Shown: positions 18,464 through 29,698, counted from the first letter of the stretch. The stretch: 64,000 nucleotides of DNA from Massilia phyllostachyos (GCF_021044825.1 NZ_JAJNOC010000010.1:155165-219164), one strand, 5' to 3'. Program-made: numbers and translations. The notes: generated by a model not told the origin, from the letters alone.

Positions 18464-19765
18464 TTGACCCGTTTGGCATTGCGTCCCGGCGGCGCGGCGC
18501 TGCTGCTGTCGGTGCTGCTCAGCGCACCGATCGCCGCGCGCGCGCAAACCGAAGTCCGCATGTGGACGCTGCTCAGCGGCGGCGACGGCGCGCGCATGGC
18601 GGAGCTGGTGCAGCGCTTCAATGCCAGCCAGCGCGAGGTGAGGGTGGTCAGCACCACCCTGAAATGGGGCGAACCCTTCTACACCAAGCTGATCACCTCG
18701 TCGGTGGTCGGCGCCGGCCCTGACATCGCCACCGTCCACCTGTCGCGCATGACCAATCTCGCCGGCGGCGGCGTGCTGCGCCCGATCGCGCCGCACGAGC
18801 TGCAGGACGCGGGCCTGAACCCGAACGATTTCTACCCGCGCCAGTGGCAGAAATCCCAGCACGCCGGCCAGACCTATGCGATCCCGCTCGACCTGCACCC
18901 GCTGGTCCTGTATTACAACAAGTCGCTCGTGGGTAAAGCCGGCCTGCTCGATGCATCCGGCGGCTTGCTGCCCATCGAGGGCTTCGACGCGCTCACCAAT
19001 GCCTTCCGCGCCGTGCGCCAGGCCACAGGCCGGCCCGGGATGACGATGGAGAGCAGCCAGTCCTCCTACGCCATCTGGCGCCTGTGGATCTCGATGCTGG
19101 CCCAGCGCAATGCGCCGCTGATCGAGAACGGCCGCTTCGCCTACGGCCAGGCCGGGGTCGACTCGCTGGCGCGCATCGCCGGCTGGTTCAAGGCCGGCTA
19201 TGCCCAGCCGGGCCTCGACTATCCCGCCTCGACCAGCCAGTTCATGGGCGGGAACGCCGGCTTCATGATCAACGGGGTGTGGGAAGTGCCCGAGATGGTG
19301 CGCGCCACCCGCCAGGGCACGCTCGGCTTCGACTACGGCATCGTGCCGCTGCCGCGCATGTTCGGCAACGACAGCGTCTGGGCCGACTCGCACGCCTTCG
19401 CGATTCCCGCCAACGAGGGCCGGCCGATGTCGCAGGAAAAGGCGCGCGCCGTGATGCGTTTCGTCGCATTCGTGAGCAAGAATTCCTTCGGCTGGGCCGA
19501 GGGCGGCCATGTGCTGGCCTACCGCCCCGTGGCCGAATCGGACGCGGCGCGCGCCCTGCAGCCCAACAGCGCCTATGCCGGCGTGCCGCAGCACGTGATC
19601 TACGACCCGGACGCCTGGTATATGGGCGCGGCCGGGCCGCTCGAGGCGATGGCCTCCAAATACCTGCCGGCGGCGCTGTCCTCCCAGCTTTCGCCGGCCC
19701 AGGCGTTGCGCATGTTCGAGACCGAAGCTGCGCGCCTGATCAAGAAGCGCCCGCCGCGTTATTGA
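18464..19765 (+). CDS. Sugar ABC transporter substrate-binding protein (family 1)
   Basis: 433 residues from a TTG start at 18464, chosen because AGGAGA at 18453-18458 lies five bases before it and the resulting N-terminus is a clean signal peptide ending ARAQTEVRM. The body has the extracellular solute-binding family 1 pattern (WTLLSGGDGARMAELVQRFN, GPDIATVHLSRM, YAIPLDLHPLVLYYNKSL, FMGGNAGFMINGVW). There is no lipobox, so it is a free periplasmic protein. It delivers oligosaccharide to the permeases encoded next. Neighbouring GH43 enzymes make arabinose- or xylose-containing oligosaccharides the likely ligand. Confidence 0.9.
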   Translation: MTRLALRPGGAALLLSVLLSAPIAARAQTEVRMWTLLSGGDGARMAELVQRFNASQREVRVVSTTLKWGEPFYTKLITSSVVGAGPDIATVHLSRMTNLAGGGVLRPIAPHELQDAGLNPNDFYPRQWQKSQHAGQTYAIPLDLHPLVLYYNKSLVGKAGLLDASGGLLPIEGFDALTNAFRAVRQATGRPGMTMESSQSSYAIWRLWISMLAQRNAPLIENGRFAYGQAGVDSLARIAGWFKAGYAQPGLDYPASTSQFMGGNAGFMINGVWEVPEMVRATRQGTLGFDYGIVPLPRMFGNDSVWADSHAFAIPANEGRPMSQEKARAVMRFVAFVSKNSFGWAEGGHVLAYRPVAESDAARALQPNSAYAGVPQHVIYDPDAWYMGAAGPLEAMASKYLPAALSSQLSPAQALRMFETEAARLIKKRPPRY

Positions 19766-19774
19766 GTACAGCCG

Positions 19775-20656
19775 ATGCCCGCGACCCGACCCACCGTGAA
19801 GAGAGGCGATGCGCTGCCTGCGGCGCTGCTGCTGGCGCCGTTCGCGCTGACCTTCGTCCTGTTCTTCTTCCTCCCGGCGCTCGACACCTTCTACATGAGC
19901 CTCACGGAGAGCAGCCTGACCCGCACCAACGCCTTCATCGGCCTGGACAACTACCTGACACTGGTGCAGGATCCGTCGTTCTGGGCCGCGGTCGGCAACA
20001 CCTTTTATTTCGCCCTGCTCACCGTGGTGCCGCTCACCGTGCTCGGCCTGGTGATGGCGCTGCTGGTGAACCACTTCACGCGCGCCAGCAGCTGGCTGCA
20101 GGGCGCCTTCTTCCTGCCCTTCGTGCTGCCGATCTCGGTGATGACCCTGATCGCGGACTGGATGCTGCAGCCTTCGTCGGGCGTGGTGAACTACGTGCTG
20201 GGCATGCAGCGCGCCTGGTTCGCCGACCTCACCTGGGCCATGCCGATGGTGGCGATCGGCACCATCTGGTGGACGGTCGGCTTCAACATGCTGATGTTCC
20301 TGGCGGGCCTGCGCAACATCCCGGCCGAGCTGTACGAGGCGGCGGCGCTCGACGGCGCGCGCGGCTTCACGCTGTTCCGCACCATCACCTGGCCGGCGCT
20401 GCGCCCGGTGGCTGGCATGGCCCTGGTGCTGCAGCTGATTGCCTCGATGAAGATCTTCGGCCAGACCTACATCATGACCACCGGCGGGCCCTTCAACACC
20501 ACCCGCGTCACCCTGCACTATATGTACGAAACCGCGTTCACCCAGAGCGACGCCGGATATGCGGCGGCGATCGCCATGGCCTTCGTCGCGATCGTGATCG
20601 CGCTGTCGCTGGCGCAGGCGGGGTTCGTGGCCTGGCTGGCGAGGAGGGACGCATGA
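19775..20656 (+). CDS. Sugar ABC transporter permease (MalF/UgpA type)
   Basis: 293 residues with six predicted membrane helices. The cytoplasmic EAA loop reads ELYEAAALDGARGFTLFRTITWP, the site that docks on the ATPase. Nine bases separate it from the binding-protein gene, and its stop overlaps the ATG of the next permease (ATGA at 20653-20656), so the two permeases are translationally coupled and form the heterodimeric channel. Confidence 0.92.
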   Translation: MPATRPTVKRGDALPAALLLAPFALTFVLFFFLPALDTFYMSLTESSLTRTNAFIGLDNYLTLVQDPSFWAAVGNTFYFALLTVVPLTVLGLVMALLVNHFTRASSWLQGAFFLPFVLPISVMTLIADWMLQPSSGVVNYVLGMQRAWFADLTWAMPMVAIGTIWWTVGFNMLMFLAGLRNIPAELYEAAALDGARGFTLFRTITWPALRPVAGMALVLQLIASMKIFGQTYIMTTGGPFNTTRVTLHYMYETAFTQSDAGYAAAIAMAFVAIVIALSLAQAGFVAWLARRDA

Positions 20657-21486
20657 AGCGGCAAGCTAACCTTGCCTGGACCGTCATCGGCGCGATCGCC
20701 GCGCTGCTGTTGGCCGCCATGTGGGTGGCGCCGCTATTGTGGGCGATGAGCACCGCGCTGCGGCCGGAACACGAGACCGTGTCCGCCGTGTTTCACTGGC
20801 TGCCCCAGGACTGGACGCTGGCGGCCTTCAGCAAGGTGCTGGCCGCCGGGAACGTGGGACGCTGGTTGTTCAACAGCGCGCTGGTCGCCTTGCTGGTCAC
20901 CGTCGTCACCATGGCGCTCAGCTTGACGGCCGCCTACGCCTTTTCCCAGCTGCGCTTCCGCGGCCGCGGCCTGGTGTTCGCCATCACCATGCTGGCCTTC
21001 CTGGTGCCCTTCGAGGCGCTGCTGGTGCCGCTGTTTCGCATGATGAACCAGCTCGGCCTGATCAACAGCTATGCCGGCATCGTGCTGCCGCAGGTGGTGG
21101 CGCCGGTCGTCATCTACGTGTTCAAGCAGTTTTTTGACGCGATCCCGGCGGACTTCCGCGAGGCCGCCGTGATGGATGGCGCGGGGCCGCTGCGCATCCT
21201 GTGGAGCGTGTACCTGCCGGTGTCGGGCAACATCGTGTGGGCGATGGCCATCGTCACCTTTATCGGCGCCTGGAATAACTTCCTGTGGCCCTTCATCATC
21301 GTGACCTCGAACGACATGATGACCATCCCGCTCGGCCTGACCCAGACCTACGACGCCTTCGGCGTGCGCTACGCCCAGCTGATGGCGGCCGCCCTGATCG
21401 GCGCGCTGCCGGTGGCGCTGGCCTACGTCGTGTTCCAGCGCCGCGTGACCCACGGCTTCCTGGCCGCAACCGGACTGAAAGGATGA
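20653..21486 (+). CDS. Sugar ABC transporter permease (MalG/UgpE type)
   Basis: 277 residues beginning MKRQANLAWTVIGAI. It has six membrane helices and the EAA loop DFREAAVMDGAGPLRILWSVYLP. It is the second half of the permease pair; its ATG lies inside the stop codon of the first permease gene. The final SNDMMTIPLGLTQTYDAFG region is characteristic of MalG-type subunits. Confidence 0.92.
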   Translation: MKRQANLAWTVIGAIAALLLAAMWVAPLLWAMSTALRPEHETVSAVFHWLPQDWTLAAFSKVLAAGNVGRWLFNSALVALLVTVVTMALSLTAAYAFSQLRFRGRGLVFAITMLAFLVPFEALLVPLFRMMNQLGLINSYAGIVLPQVVAPVVIYVFKQFFDAIPADFREAAVMDGAGPLRILWSVYLPVSGNIVWAMAIVTFIGAWNNFLWPFIIVTSNDMMTIPLGLTQTYDAFGVRYAQLMAAALIGALPVALAYVVFQRRVTHGFLAATGLKG

Positions 21487-21520
21487 ACGAGAGGATGATT
21501 CGCACCACCCTGGAGACCCC

Positions 21521-22623
<1,103 letters not shown>

Positions 22624-22627
<4 letters not shown>

Positions 22628-23670
22628 GCGGCGGGGCCGGGGGCCGCGCGCGGCGGCCAACCATGACCGACATCGCCAAGCTGGCAGGGGTGTCGCAGTC
22701 CACCGTGTCGCTGGTGATCAACCAGATGAGCGGCGCCAAGGTCTCCAGCGAGACCCGCAAGCGCGTGCTGCGCATCGCCCACGAAATCGGCTATCCGGTC
22801 GAGCGCCATGGACACGGCGTCGACGCCGCCCGGCGCAACCTGATCGTCTACCTCACCGACGAACTGTCCACCAGCCCGCACGCGATGCAGACCATCGACG
22901 GCGCCCGTGACGCGGCCTGGGAGCACGATTGCCTGCTGTCCGTGTTCGCCACCCGCAGCGACCCGGAATACGAGACCGCGGTGCTGGGCCGCGTGCTCGG
23001 AAATCCGGCCCTGCTGGGCGTGGTCTACGCGACCATCTTCACGCGCGCGGTGACGGTGCCGGCGCTGCTGGCAAACGTGCCGACGGTGCTGCTCAACTGC
23101 CACACGCGCGACCGCCTGTATTCCTCGGTGGTGCCGAGCGAGGTGCTGGGCGGTTATGCGGCCACCATGCACCTGCTCGAGCGCGGGCACCGCCGCATCG
23201 GCCTGGTGAACGGCGAGGGCTGGATCGAGGCGGCCGCGGAGCGCCTCAAGGGCTATCGGCAGGCGCTGTCCACGCGCGACATCCCGTTCGAGCCGGCGCT
23301 GGTGCGCGAGGGCGACTGGCAGGTCAGCAGCGGCCACGAACACGCCTTGCACCTGCTGCGATTGCCGGACCCGCCCACGGCCCTGTTCTGCGCCAACGAC
23401 CTGATGGCGGTCGGCGCGCTGGAAGCGGTGCGCGAACTTGGCCTGGACGTCCCCGGCGACGTGTCGGTGGTCGGCTACGACGACCAGGACATCGCCCGCT
23501 ATACCCAGCCACCGCTGAGCACGGTGTTGTTGCCAAACTACGAAATGGGCAGATGGGCTGCCGAAAGTTTGATCGCCCAGGTCAACGGCGGCGTGGTGCG
23601 GCGCACCTCCATGAAGATGGATTGCCCTATGGTGGAACGCGATTCCGTGGCCGCCCCGAAGGCCGACTGA
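22624..23670 (+). CDS. LacI-family transcriptional regulator
   Basis: 348 residues. The helix-turn-helix RPTMTDIAKLAGVSQSTVSLVIN is followed by the hinge and a periplasmic-binding-like sugar-sensing domain (SVVGYDDQDIARYTQPPLSTV). I chose the GTG at 22624 because it overlaps the ATPase stop (GTGA) and restores the RPTM lead residues common in the family; an ATG at 22663 is the alternative. It is the likely local repressor, with an operator candidate at 23726-23740 before the TonB receptor gene, and it senses the imported sugar. Confidence 0.88.
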
Positions 23671-23715
23671 CCCCTTCCTTGAGTGCGCCACCCCGGCGCA
23701 ATTTCAGCTAGCTTT

Positions 23716-23740
23716 TGTCATATTGGTCATAAATTATGAC
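23716..23740. promoter_or_regulatory. Putative LacI-type operator upstream of TonB receptor
   Basis: GTCATAAATTATGAC at 23726-23740 is a 15-base palindrome, perfect around its central base. A further GTCATA half-site lies 10 bases before it (23716-23721). It sits in the 148-base gap between the LacI gene and the TonB receptor gene, where a repressor of the receptor/GH43 unit would bind. Similar TCATAA half-sites occur before the first GH43 and before the binding-protein gene. Confidence 0.55.
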
Positions 23741-23818
23741 TAATAAGGATTCCAATATCGGCAGGCCCGGCCGCGCGCAGCGGTCGCCGGCCCGTTCACC
23801 GTTTTCAGGAGACACTCG

Positions 23819-26644
23819 ATGACGACCTTGAAAGTCCGCCCGGTCTGCGCGGCAGCCATGCTGCTGTGCGCCCATATCGGCTTCGCGGCAGCCCAGACCG
23901 CCCCTGCCCCGCAATCCACCGACCAGCAATCCGCGCCGACCGCCGAAGACGCGGTGCGCGCCGCGGCCGGCCCGGACGCCCAGGCCGCCCCCGCGCCCGC
24001 CGGCGGCGCGATCCAGACCGTGCAGGTGACCGGCCTGCGCGCCAGCATCCGCTCGGCCGAGCAGATCAAGCGCGATAGCGAACAGGTGGTCGATTCGATC
24101 AACGCCGACGACATCGGCAAGTTCCCCGACCGCGCCGCCGGCGACGCCCTGCAGCGCGTGGCCGGGGTGCAGGTCGGCCGCAACCTGGGCGAGACCAACA
24201 GCGTGATCATCCGCGGCCTGCCCGACGTCATCACTTCCTTCGAGGGCAACGAGATCTTCACCGGCACCGGCCGGCGCCTGTCCTACCAGGACTTGCCGGT
24301 GCAGTCGATCGCGGGCCTGGACGTCTACAAATCGGCCACCGCCAACCAGCTCGAGGGCGGCATCGCGGGCGGCGTCAACGTGCGCCTGCGCGCGCCCTTC
24401 GACTTCAAGGGCTATACCGTCACCGGCCAGGTGGAGGCGCGCCGCAACTACGTCGAGGGCAGCGACGCCACCAGCCTGGACACCAACCCGGGCGGCAGCA
24501 TCCTGATGACCAACCGCTGGAACACCGGCCGCGGCGAGATGGGCTTCCTGGTGGACGTCGCCTACAACAAGGAAAACTGGGCCTTCCCGACCCAGTGGGT
24601 CGACCGCCCGGACCGCATCTTCTCGGTCGGCCAGGACGGCACGGCGATCCGCCTGAACGACGACCAGCCGATCGCGCCGCTGCGTCCCGGCGACCGCCTG
24701 GGCGAGCTGCCGAATATCGGCGGCGTCTACAACGCGGGCGACCGCGAGCGCGGCAGCATCCACGCGGCCTTCCAGTGGAAGATCAATCCGTCCACCGAAT
24801 TCATGACCCAGTACCTGGGCACCTCGTATCGCGGCACGCGCGAGACCGACTACATCATGAACATCGCGACCTGGGCGCCGCGCCTGACCAACGTCCAGCT
24901 GGCGCCCGATTCGGCGGCCTGCCAGACCCCGAACGGCTCGATCTGCCTGATCCGCGCCGCGAGCGCCCCGGCCGCGCAGTTCGGCGGCCCCTACGACTGG
25001 GACCCCTACACCGCGACCAGCACCCAGGCCTTCAAGGAAAGCACCGACACCCACTACCTGAACTTCGCGCTGAAGTACCGCGAGGGCCCGCTGTCGGTCG
25101 ACAGCAACCTGGCGTTTACCCGCTCGGACTTCATTAGCGACGGCGTGATCGTCGACCAGCAGATCCCGGGCGCCAGCTCCTCGGTCTACACCTACGGCAA
25201 CGACGGCCACGGCGGCTTCAACAACATTATCACGCCGACCAGCAGCAACCCGTTGCAGGACCCGAACCAGTTCGTGCTGCGCGGCCTGGTCCAGAACTGG
25301 GGCGAGTCGCGCGGCGAGCAGACGCAGTTCCGCACGGATGCGGTGTACCGCCTCGGCGACGGCTTCATCACGGCGATCACCGGCGGCATCCGCCTGTCGA
25401 GCCGCGACGTCGAATTCCACGGCGCCGACCGCCCGACCGACCTGCAGGGCGCCGTGCGGCCCTCGCCGGTGGCCGCCTTCGGCCCTTCCTTCCAGACCCT
25501 GGTACCCGGCATGGACCGCCTCGGCGGCCCCTGGATGACGCCTTCGCGCGACTTCCTGCTCCACCAGTCGGACCAGGTGCGCGCCTTCTACGGCCTGGCG
25601 CCGGGGCGCCTGCCGGAAGACCCGAACCGCATGTTCGACCAGCGCGAACGCACCGCGACCCTGCACCTGGGCGCGCGCTGGAAGGCTGCGCTGGGCAATA
25701 TCGGCGTGACCGGCAACGTCGGCGGGCGCCTGATCAAGGTCGACCGCCAGCTCTCCGGCCAGGCCCAGATCGGCAATGTGATTTCCCCGATCGACGTCGA
25801 CAGCGACGAAACCAACTTCCTGCCGAACTTCTCGGCCCTGGTCAACTGGACCGATCGCCTGCAGTCGCACGTCAGCGTCGGCAAGACCATCACCCGGCCC
25901 GAGTTCTCGCGCCTGAACCCGGCACTGTCGCTGGTGCCGCCGACCGTCAACGCACCCGGCACCGGCTCGGCCGGCAACCCGAACCTGGCGCCGACCAAGT
26001 CGGTGAATACCGACGCCACCATCGAGTACTACTTCCAGAAGAACGGCTTCGCCCAGCTGGCGCTGTTCCACCGCGATATCGACGGCTACCTGCAGAACTT
26101 CGAGCTGGCCGAAGTCATCAACGGCCAGAACTACCGCGTGAGCCGGCCGCAGAACTCCGGCAAGGGCACCTTGCGCGGCGCCGAATTCGGCATCCAGAAG
26201 TTCTTCGACTTCTTGCCGGGCGCCTGGAGCGGCCTGGGCGCGCAGTTCAACTACACCTGGACCGACGGCGACAACGAGACCCGCACCGACTTCAACAGCG
26301 GCGAGTATCGCAAGACCGCGCTGGTGGAAGTGGCCAAGCAGAGCTACAACTTCACGCTGCTGTACGAATACGGCGGCTGGACCGGCCGCCTGGCCGCCAC
26401 CCGGCGCGGCAAGTACGTCGAGCAGATCGCCGAGCCGCGCTACGGCCAGGACCGCTGGGTCAAGGCCTCGACCTACGTCGACCTGAGCGTCGGCTATGCG
26501 CTCACGCCAAACCTGTCGCTCAACTTCGACGCCATCAACCTGACCAAGGAGCGCTACGAGAGCTACCTGGGCAACCCGGAGCGTCCACGCGACATCCGCT
26601 ACAACCCGACCACCTACGGCATCAGCCTGCGCTACCAGATGTAA
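23819..26644 (+). CDS. TonB-dependent receptor, carbohydrate-type (long)
   Basis: 941 residues with signal peptide, a disordered Ala/Pro segment, then a TonB-box/plug (IQTVQVTGLRASIRSAEQIK, then DIGKFPDRAAGDALQRVAGVQVGR and VIIRGLPDVITSFEGNEIFTG) and a large barrel. SIRSAEQIKRDSEQVVDSI and the IGKFPD motif mark the Xanthomonas/Caulobacter-type receptors used for plant oligosaccharide uptake. It ends in a typical aromatic RYQM. It is followed after 11 bases by a GH43 gene. It probably brings arabinan or xylan fragments into the periplasm for the ABC importer encoded upstream. Confidence 0.93.
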   Translation: MTTLKVRPVCAAAMLLCAHIGFAAAQTAPAPQSTDQQSAPTAEDAVRAAAGPDAQAAPAPAGGAIQTVQVTGLRASIRSAEQIKRDSEQVVDSINADDIGKFPDRAAGDALQRVAGVQVGRNLGETNSVIIRGLPDVITSFEGNEIFTGTGRRLSYQDLPVQSIAGLDVYKSATANQLEGGIAGGVNVRLRAPFDFKGYTVTGQVEARRNYVEGSDATSLDTNPGGSILMTNRWNTGRGEMGFLVDVAYNKENWAFPTQWVDRPDRIFSVGQDGTAIRLNDDQPIAPLRPGDRLGELPNIGGVYNAGDRERGSIHAAFQWKINPSTEFMTQYLGTSYRGTRETDYIMNIATWAPRLTNVQLAPDSAACQTPNGSICLIRAASAPAAQFGGPYDWDPYTATSTQAFKESTDTHYLNFALKYREGPLSVDSNLAFTRSDFISDGVIVDQQIPGASSSVYTYGNDGHGGFNNIITPTSSNPLQDPNQFVLRGLVQNWGESRGEQTQFRTDAVYRLGDGFITAITGGIRLSSRDVEFHGADRPTDLQGAVRPSPVAAFGPSFQTLVPGMDRLGGPWMTPSRDFLLHQSDQVRAFYGLAPGRLPEDPNRMFDQRERTATLHLGARWKAALGNIGVTGNVGGRLIKVDRQLSGQAQIGNVISPIDVDSDETNFLPNFSALVNWTDRLQSHVSVGKTITRPEFSRLNPALSLVPPTVNAPGTGSAGNPNLAPTKSVNTDATIEYYFQKNGFAQLALFHRDIDGYLQNFELAEVINGQNYRVSRPQNSGKGTLRGAEFGIQKFFDFLPGAWSGLGAQFNYTWTDGDNETRTDFNSGEYRKTALVEVAKQSYNFTLLYEYGGWTGRLAATRRGKYVEQIAEPRYGQDRWVKASTYVDLSVGYALTPNLSLNFDAINLTKERYESYLGNPERPRDIRYNPTTYGISLRYQM

Positions 26645-26655
26645 GGGGATAGTCA

Positions 26656-27624
26656 ATGCAGAAGACTTACTGCAATCCGGTCTACCCGGAGATCATGGCG
26701 GACCCCTTCGTGCTGCGGCACGAGGGGCGCTATTTCGCCTACGGCACCGCGCCCGACGGACCGGGCGGCGGACGCTTCCCGGTGCTGGTGTCGAACGATA
26801 TGGTCGACTGGCACCCTGGCGGCTATGCGCTGCTGGAGCCGGGCGACGACCACTTCTGGGCGCCGGAAGTGGCCTGCAGCGAGGGCAGGTTCTGGCTGTA
26901 CTACTCGCGCGGCGACGCCGAGGGCAAGACCCACAAGCTGCGCGTCGCGGTATCGAACGATCCGGTCGGCCCGTTCCAGGACTGCGGCGTGCTCCTGGTG
27001 CCGGACCAGCCGTTCTCGATCGACGCCCATCCTTTCCGCGACGCCGACGGCCAGTGGTACCTGTACTACTGCGTCGACTTCCTCGAGTTCGAGGACGACC
27101 ACCGCATCGGCACCGGCATCGTGGTCGACCGCTTGCTGGGCATGGACCGCCTGGAGGGCAAGCCGCGCACGGTCGCGCGGCCGCACGCGGACTGGCACCT
27201 GTTCAAGAAGCAGCGCGCCATGTACGACGCGGTCTACGACTGGCACACGGTGGAAGGCGCCTTCGTGCTGCCGCACGGCGGCAAGTATTACTGCTTCTAC
27301 AGCGGCGGCGCCTGGGAAAAGGAGAACTACGGGGTCAGCTACGTGGTGGCGGATCACCCGCTCGGGCCGTTCACGCGGCCCGAGGGCAGCGAGGAAGCCT
27401 TGCTGATGCGCTCGCGGGCGCCGAACGTGATCGGCCCCGGCCACAACTCGTTCACCACCTCGCCGGACGGAAGCCAGGACTGGATCGTCTATCACGCGTG
27501 GGACGCGGCCATGACCGGTCGCCGCATGTGCATCGACCGGCTGGTGTGGGAGCACGGCCGGCCGACCACCGTCGGGCCGACCTTCACGCGCCAGGCGGCG
27601 CCGTCAGGGCTCGACCTGGCGTAG
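26656..27624 (+). CDS. Glycoside hydrolase family 43, no signal peptide
   Basis: 322 residues without export signal, so cytoplasmic. GH43 landmarks: base D16 in EIMADPFVL, HFWAPEVACSEGRFWLYYS, the pKa modulator in FSIDAHPFRDADGQWYLYY, acid Glu in TVEGAFVL, and the metal/substrate His in GPGHNSF. It lacks the accessory lectin domain of the first GH43. Together the two enzymes allow extracellular cleavage and intracellular finishing of oligosaccharides; arabinofuranosidase or xylosidase activity cannot be distinguished by eye. Its last 21 bases overlap the end of the convergent esterase gene. Confidence 0.87.
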   Translation: MQKTYCNPVYPEIMADPFVLRHEGRYFAYGTAPDGPGGGRFPVLVSNDMVDWHPGGYALLEPGDDHFWAPEVACSEGRFWLYYSRGDAEGKTHKLRVAVSNDPVGPFQDCGVLLVPDQPFSIDAHPFRDADGQWYLYYCVDFLEFEDDHRIGTGIVVDRLLGMDRLEGKPRTVARPHADWHLFKKQRAMYDAVYDWHTVEGAFVLPHGGKYYCFYSGGAWEKENYGVSYVVADHPLGPFTRPEGSEEALLMRSRAPNVIGPGHNSFTTSPDGSQDWIVYHAWDAAMTGRRMCIDRLVWEHGRPTTVGPTFTRQAAPSGLDLA

Positions 27625-28584
27625 CACCGGTTCGCAGGCCTGCGCCAGCCGCGCCGTGATCCAGGCGCGCGTGTGGGCGCAGGCGGCGCGGCCCATCGCC
27701 ACCTTGAAGTGGATGAAGCCGTGCGGGGCTTCCGGCAGGTCGTTGAGTTCGACCTCGGCGCCCCAGCGCCGGGCCATCTGCAAGGTATCGTCGCGCAGCG
27801 GGTCGCGCCGGCCGGTATACAACAGGCCCGGGGGCATGCCGTCCAGATCACCGTGCAACGGCGAGAGCGGGGCGCGCCTGCGCCCCTCGTCGTCCAGGCC
27901 GGGCGTGAGCAGGCGCAGGCCGGGGAGCATGGCCGGTCCGTCCAGCACCAGGGTCGCCGGGCCCGCCTGGCGCACGCTGTCGCTGCCGGCCATGTCGTAG
28001 ACGCCGTAGTACAGCACCGCGCCCGCGATCCGCTCGAACAGCGCCGGCCAGGTTTTCAGGCGCAGCAGCGTGGCCGCGGCCAGCTGGCCGCCGGCGGATT
28101 CGCCCACCACGATCACCGGCAGTCCCTGCGCGCCTGGCAGGCCGTCTTCCAGCAGCCAGCGCGCGGCCAGCAGGCACTGGTCCATCATCGCTTCGATCGT
28201 CGTGCGCGGCGCCAGGCCGTAGTCGACCGAGACCACGGCGACGCCGCATTCGCGCGCCATCGGCGCGTTGAAGGCGTCGTTCATCTCGGGATTGCCGATC
28301 ACCCAGCCGCCGCCGTGGATGTCGAGCACCAGGCCCCGCAGCGCGCCCGCAGGCCGCAGCACGCGCACCGGCACGCGGTCGCCGTCGCGCTCGAGCAAGC
28401 GGCGCTCCACCTGCAAGCCCTTGCGGCGCAGCCTGGCGTCGGCGCCCAGTTGCGACAGGCGGAGCAGAGCCTGGCCGAGCATGGGGACGAATGGGCCGCG
28501 GTAGCGTACCCGGGGCGCGCGCGCCAGTTTGTGGTTGAAGCGGCGCAGGTCGTCGAGCATCGCCGCGTCGACGTGCATGGGCAT
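27604..28584 (-). CDS. Alpha/beta hydrolase of the HSL (hormone-sensitive lipase) esterase family
   Basis: 326 residues. The oxyanion-hole motif HGGG is at 90-93, nucleophile S163 in GESAGG, acid D261 in GRRDPLRDD and H288 in APHGFIHF, a complete triad. HSL-family enzymes hydrolyse short acyl or acetyl esters. No signal peptide. Three bases separate it from the upstream 2-hydroxyacid dehydrogenase gene, so they form an operon. A role in removing ester decorations from imported sugars is possible given the adjacent GH43, but it is on the opposite strand. Confidence 0.85.
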   Translation of the reverse strand: MPMHVDAAMLDDLRRFNHKLARAPRVRYRGPFVPMLGQALLRLSQLGADARLRRKGLQVERRLLERDGDRVPVRVLRPAGALRGLVLDIHGGGWVIGNPEMNDAFNAPMARECGVAVVSVDYGLAPRTTIEAMMDQCLLAARWLLEDGLPGAQGLPVIVVGESAGGQLAAATLLRLKTWPALFERIAGAVLYYGVYDMAGSDSVRQAGPATLVLDGPAMLPGLRLLTPGLDDEGRRRAPLSPLHGDLDGMPPGLLYTGRRDPLRDDTLQMARRWGAEVELNDLPEAPHGFIHFKVAMGRAACAHTRAWITARLAQACEPVLRQVEP

Positions 28585-28587
28585 GGC

Positions 28588-29535
28588 TCAGCCTACCGGC
28601 GTCAGGGCGGGACGTCCGGCGAAGTGCGCCTCCAGGTTGCCGACCGCGAGCCGCGCCATCGCGCGCCGGGTCTCCACCGTGAAGCTGCCGACGTGGGGCG
28701 TGAGGACCACATTGTCCATGGCGCGCAGGGCGCCCGGCACGCGCGGCTCGTCCTCGAACACGTCGAGCGCGGCGGCGCCGAGCCGGCCTTCGCCCAGCGC
28801 CGCGACCAGGGCCGCTTCGTCGACCACCGAACCGCGCGCGATGTTCACCAGCGTGCCTTCCGGGCCGAGCGCGTCGAGCACCGCCGCATCCACGGCGCGC
28901 CGGGTCGCTGCGCCGCCCGGCGTGGCCAGGACCAGGAAGTCGCTGGCCGCCGCCAGGTCGAGCAGCGAGGCGCAGCGCAGCGCCGGTTCCGGCCCTTCGC
29001 TGCGCTGGTAATAGCGGATCTCCATGCCGAAGGCGCGCAGGCGCAGCGCCACCGCCTGGCCGATGCGGCCGTAGCCATAGATGCCCACGACCTTGCCGCG
29101 CAGGCTGCGCGCCGGGGTCAGGGGGCGCTTTTCTTCCCAGGCGCCGGCGCGCACGTAGCGGTCCAGCAGTGGGATGCGGCGCGAGCCGGCCAGCAGCAGC
29201 GAGACCGCGAGGTCGGCCACGTCTTCGGTCAGTACGTCCGGGGTGTTGGTGACGACGATGCCGCGCGCCGCCATCGCCTCGAGGTCGACGGCATCGACGC
29301 CCACGCCGTGGACCGAGACGATTTCCAGCGATGGGTAGACGGCGGCCCCCGACGCATCGAGGCCCACGGTGCCGGTGGTGAGCACGGCGCGGATGCGCGG
29401 CGCGATGTCGCGCTCGAAAGCCGCGCGTTCTTCTTGCGCCATGCGCGCCGGGAAGTGGCAGGTGAACTGTCCATCCAGCGCGCCCAGGACGTCGTTCGTC
29501 CACACGCTGCCCAATACCGCGATCTCTGGTTTCAT
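28588..29535 (-). CDS. NAD(P)-dependent D-2-hydroxyacid dehydrogenase
   Basis: 315 residues with the standard two-domain fold. The nucleotide-binding loop is GIYGYGRIGQA (about 151-161); the catalytic Arg234 (NIARGS), Glu263 (FEDEP) and His281 (TPHVGS) are all present. Family members reduce glyoxylate, hydroxypyruvate or related 2-oxoacids. The residue after the second beta-strand (YYQRS) suggests NADPH preference, tentatively. First gene of a two-gene operon with the esterase. Confidence 0.88.
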   Translation of the reverse strand: MKPEIAVLGSVWTNDVLGALDGQFTCHFPARMAQEERAAFERDIAPRIRAVLTTGTVGLDASGAAVYPSLEIVSVHGVGVDAVDLEAMAARGIVVTNTPDVLTEDVADLAVSLLLAGSRRIPLLDRYVRAGAWEEKRPLTPARSLRGKVVGIYGYGRIGQAVALRLRAFGMEIRYYQRSEGPEPALRCASLLDLAAASDFLVLATPGGAATRRAVDAAVLDALGPEGTLVNIARGSVVDEAALVAALGEGRLGAAALDVFEDEPRVPGALRAMDNVVLTPHVGSFTVETRRAMARLAVGNLEAHFAGRPALTPVG

Positions 29536-29698
29536 CGATCCAATCCGTCCATGCAGAAAATCTCATCGTACAACGATTCGCCCGTATGCCTGTATGGACG
29601 GTGGCTTAAGCCAGGCTTCAGGCAGGCGTGAGGATCGGTGAGATTGCGCAGGCGCCGCTTACCTATACTGTGCGCTTTCGATCAATACAGGTGACTCG

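Noticed and set aside
23708..26656. A 982-codon open frame opposite the second TonB receptor
   Set aside because: It is a shadow of the GC-rich receptor gene: Ala/Arg/Val/His-rich, without domains, while the opposite strand has a clear receptor with signal peptide and ribosome site.
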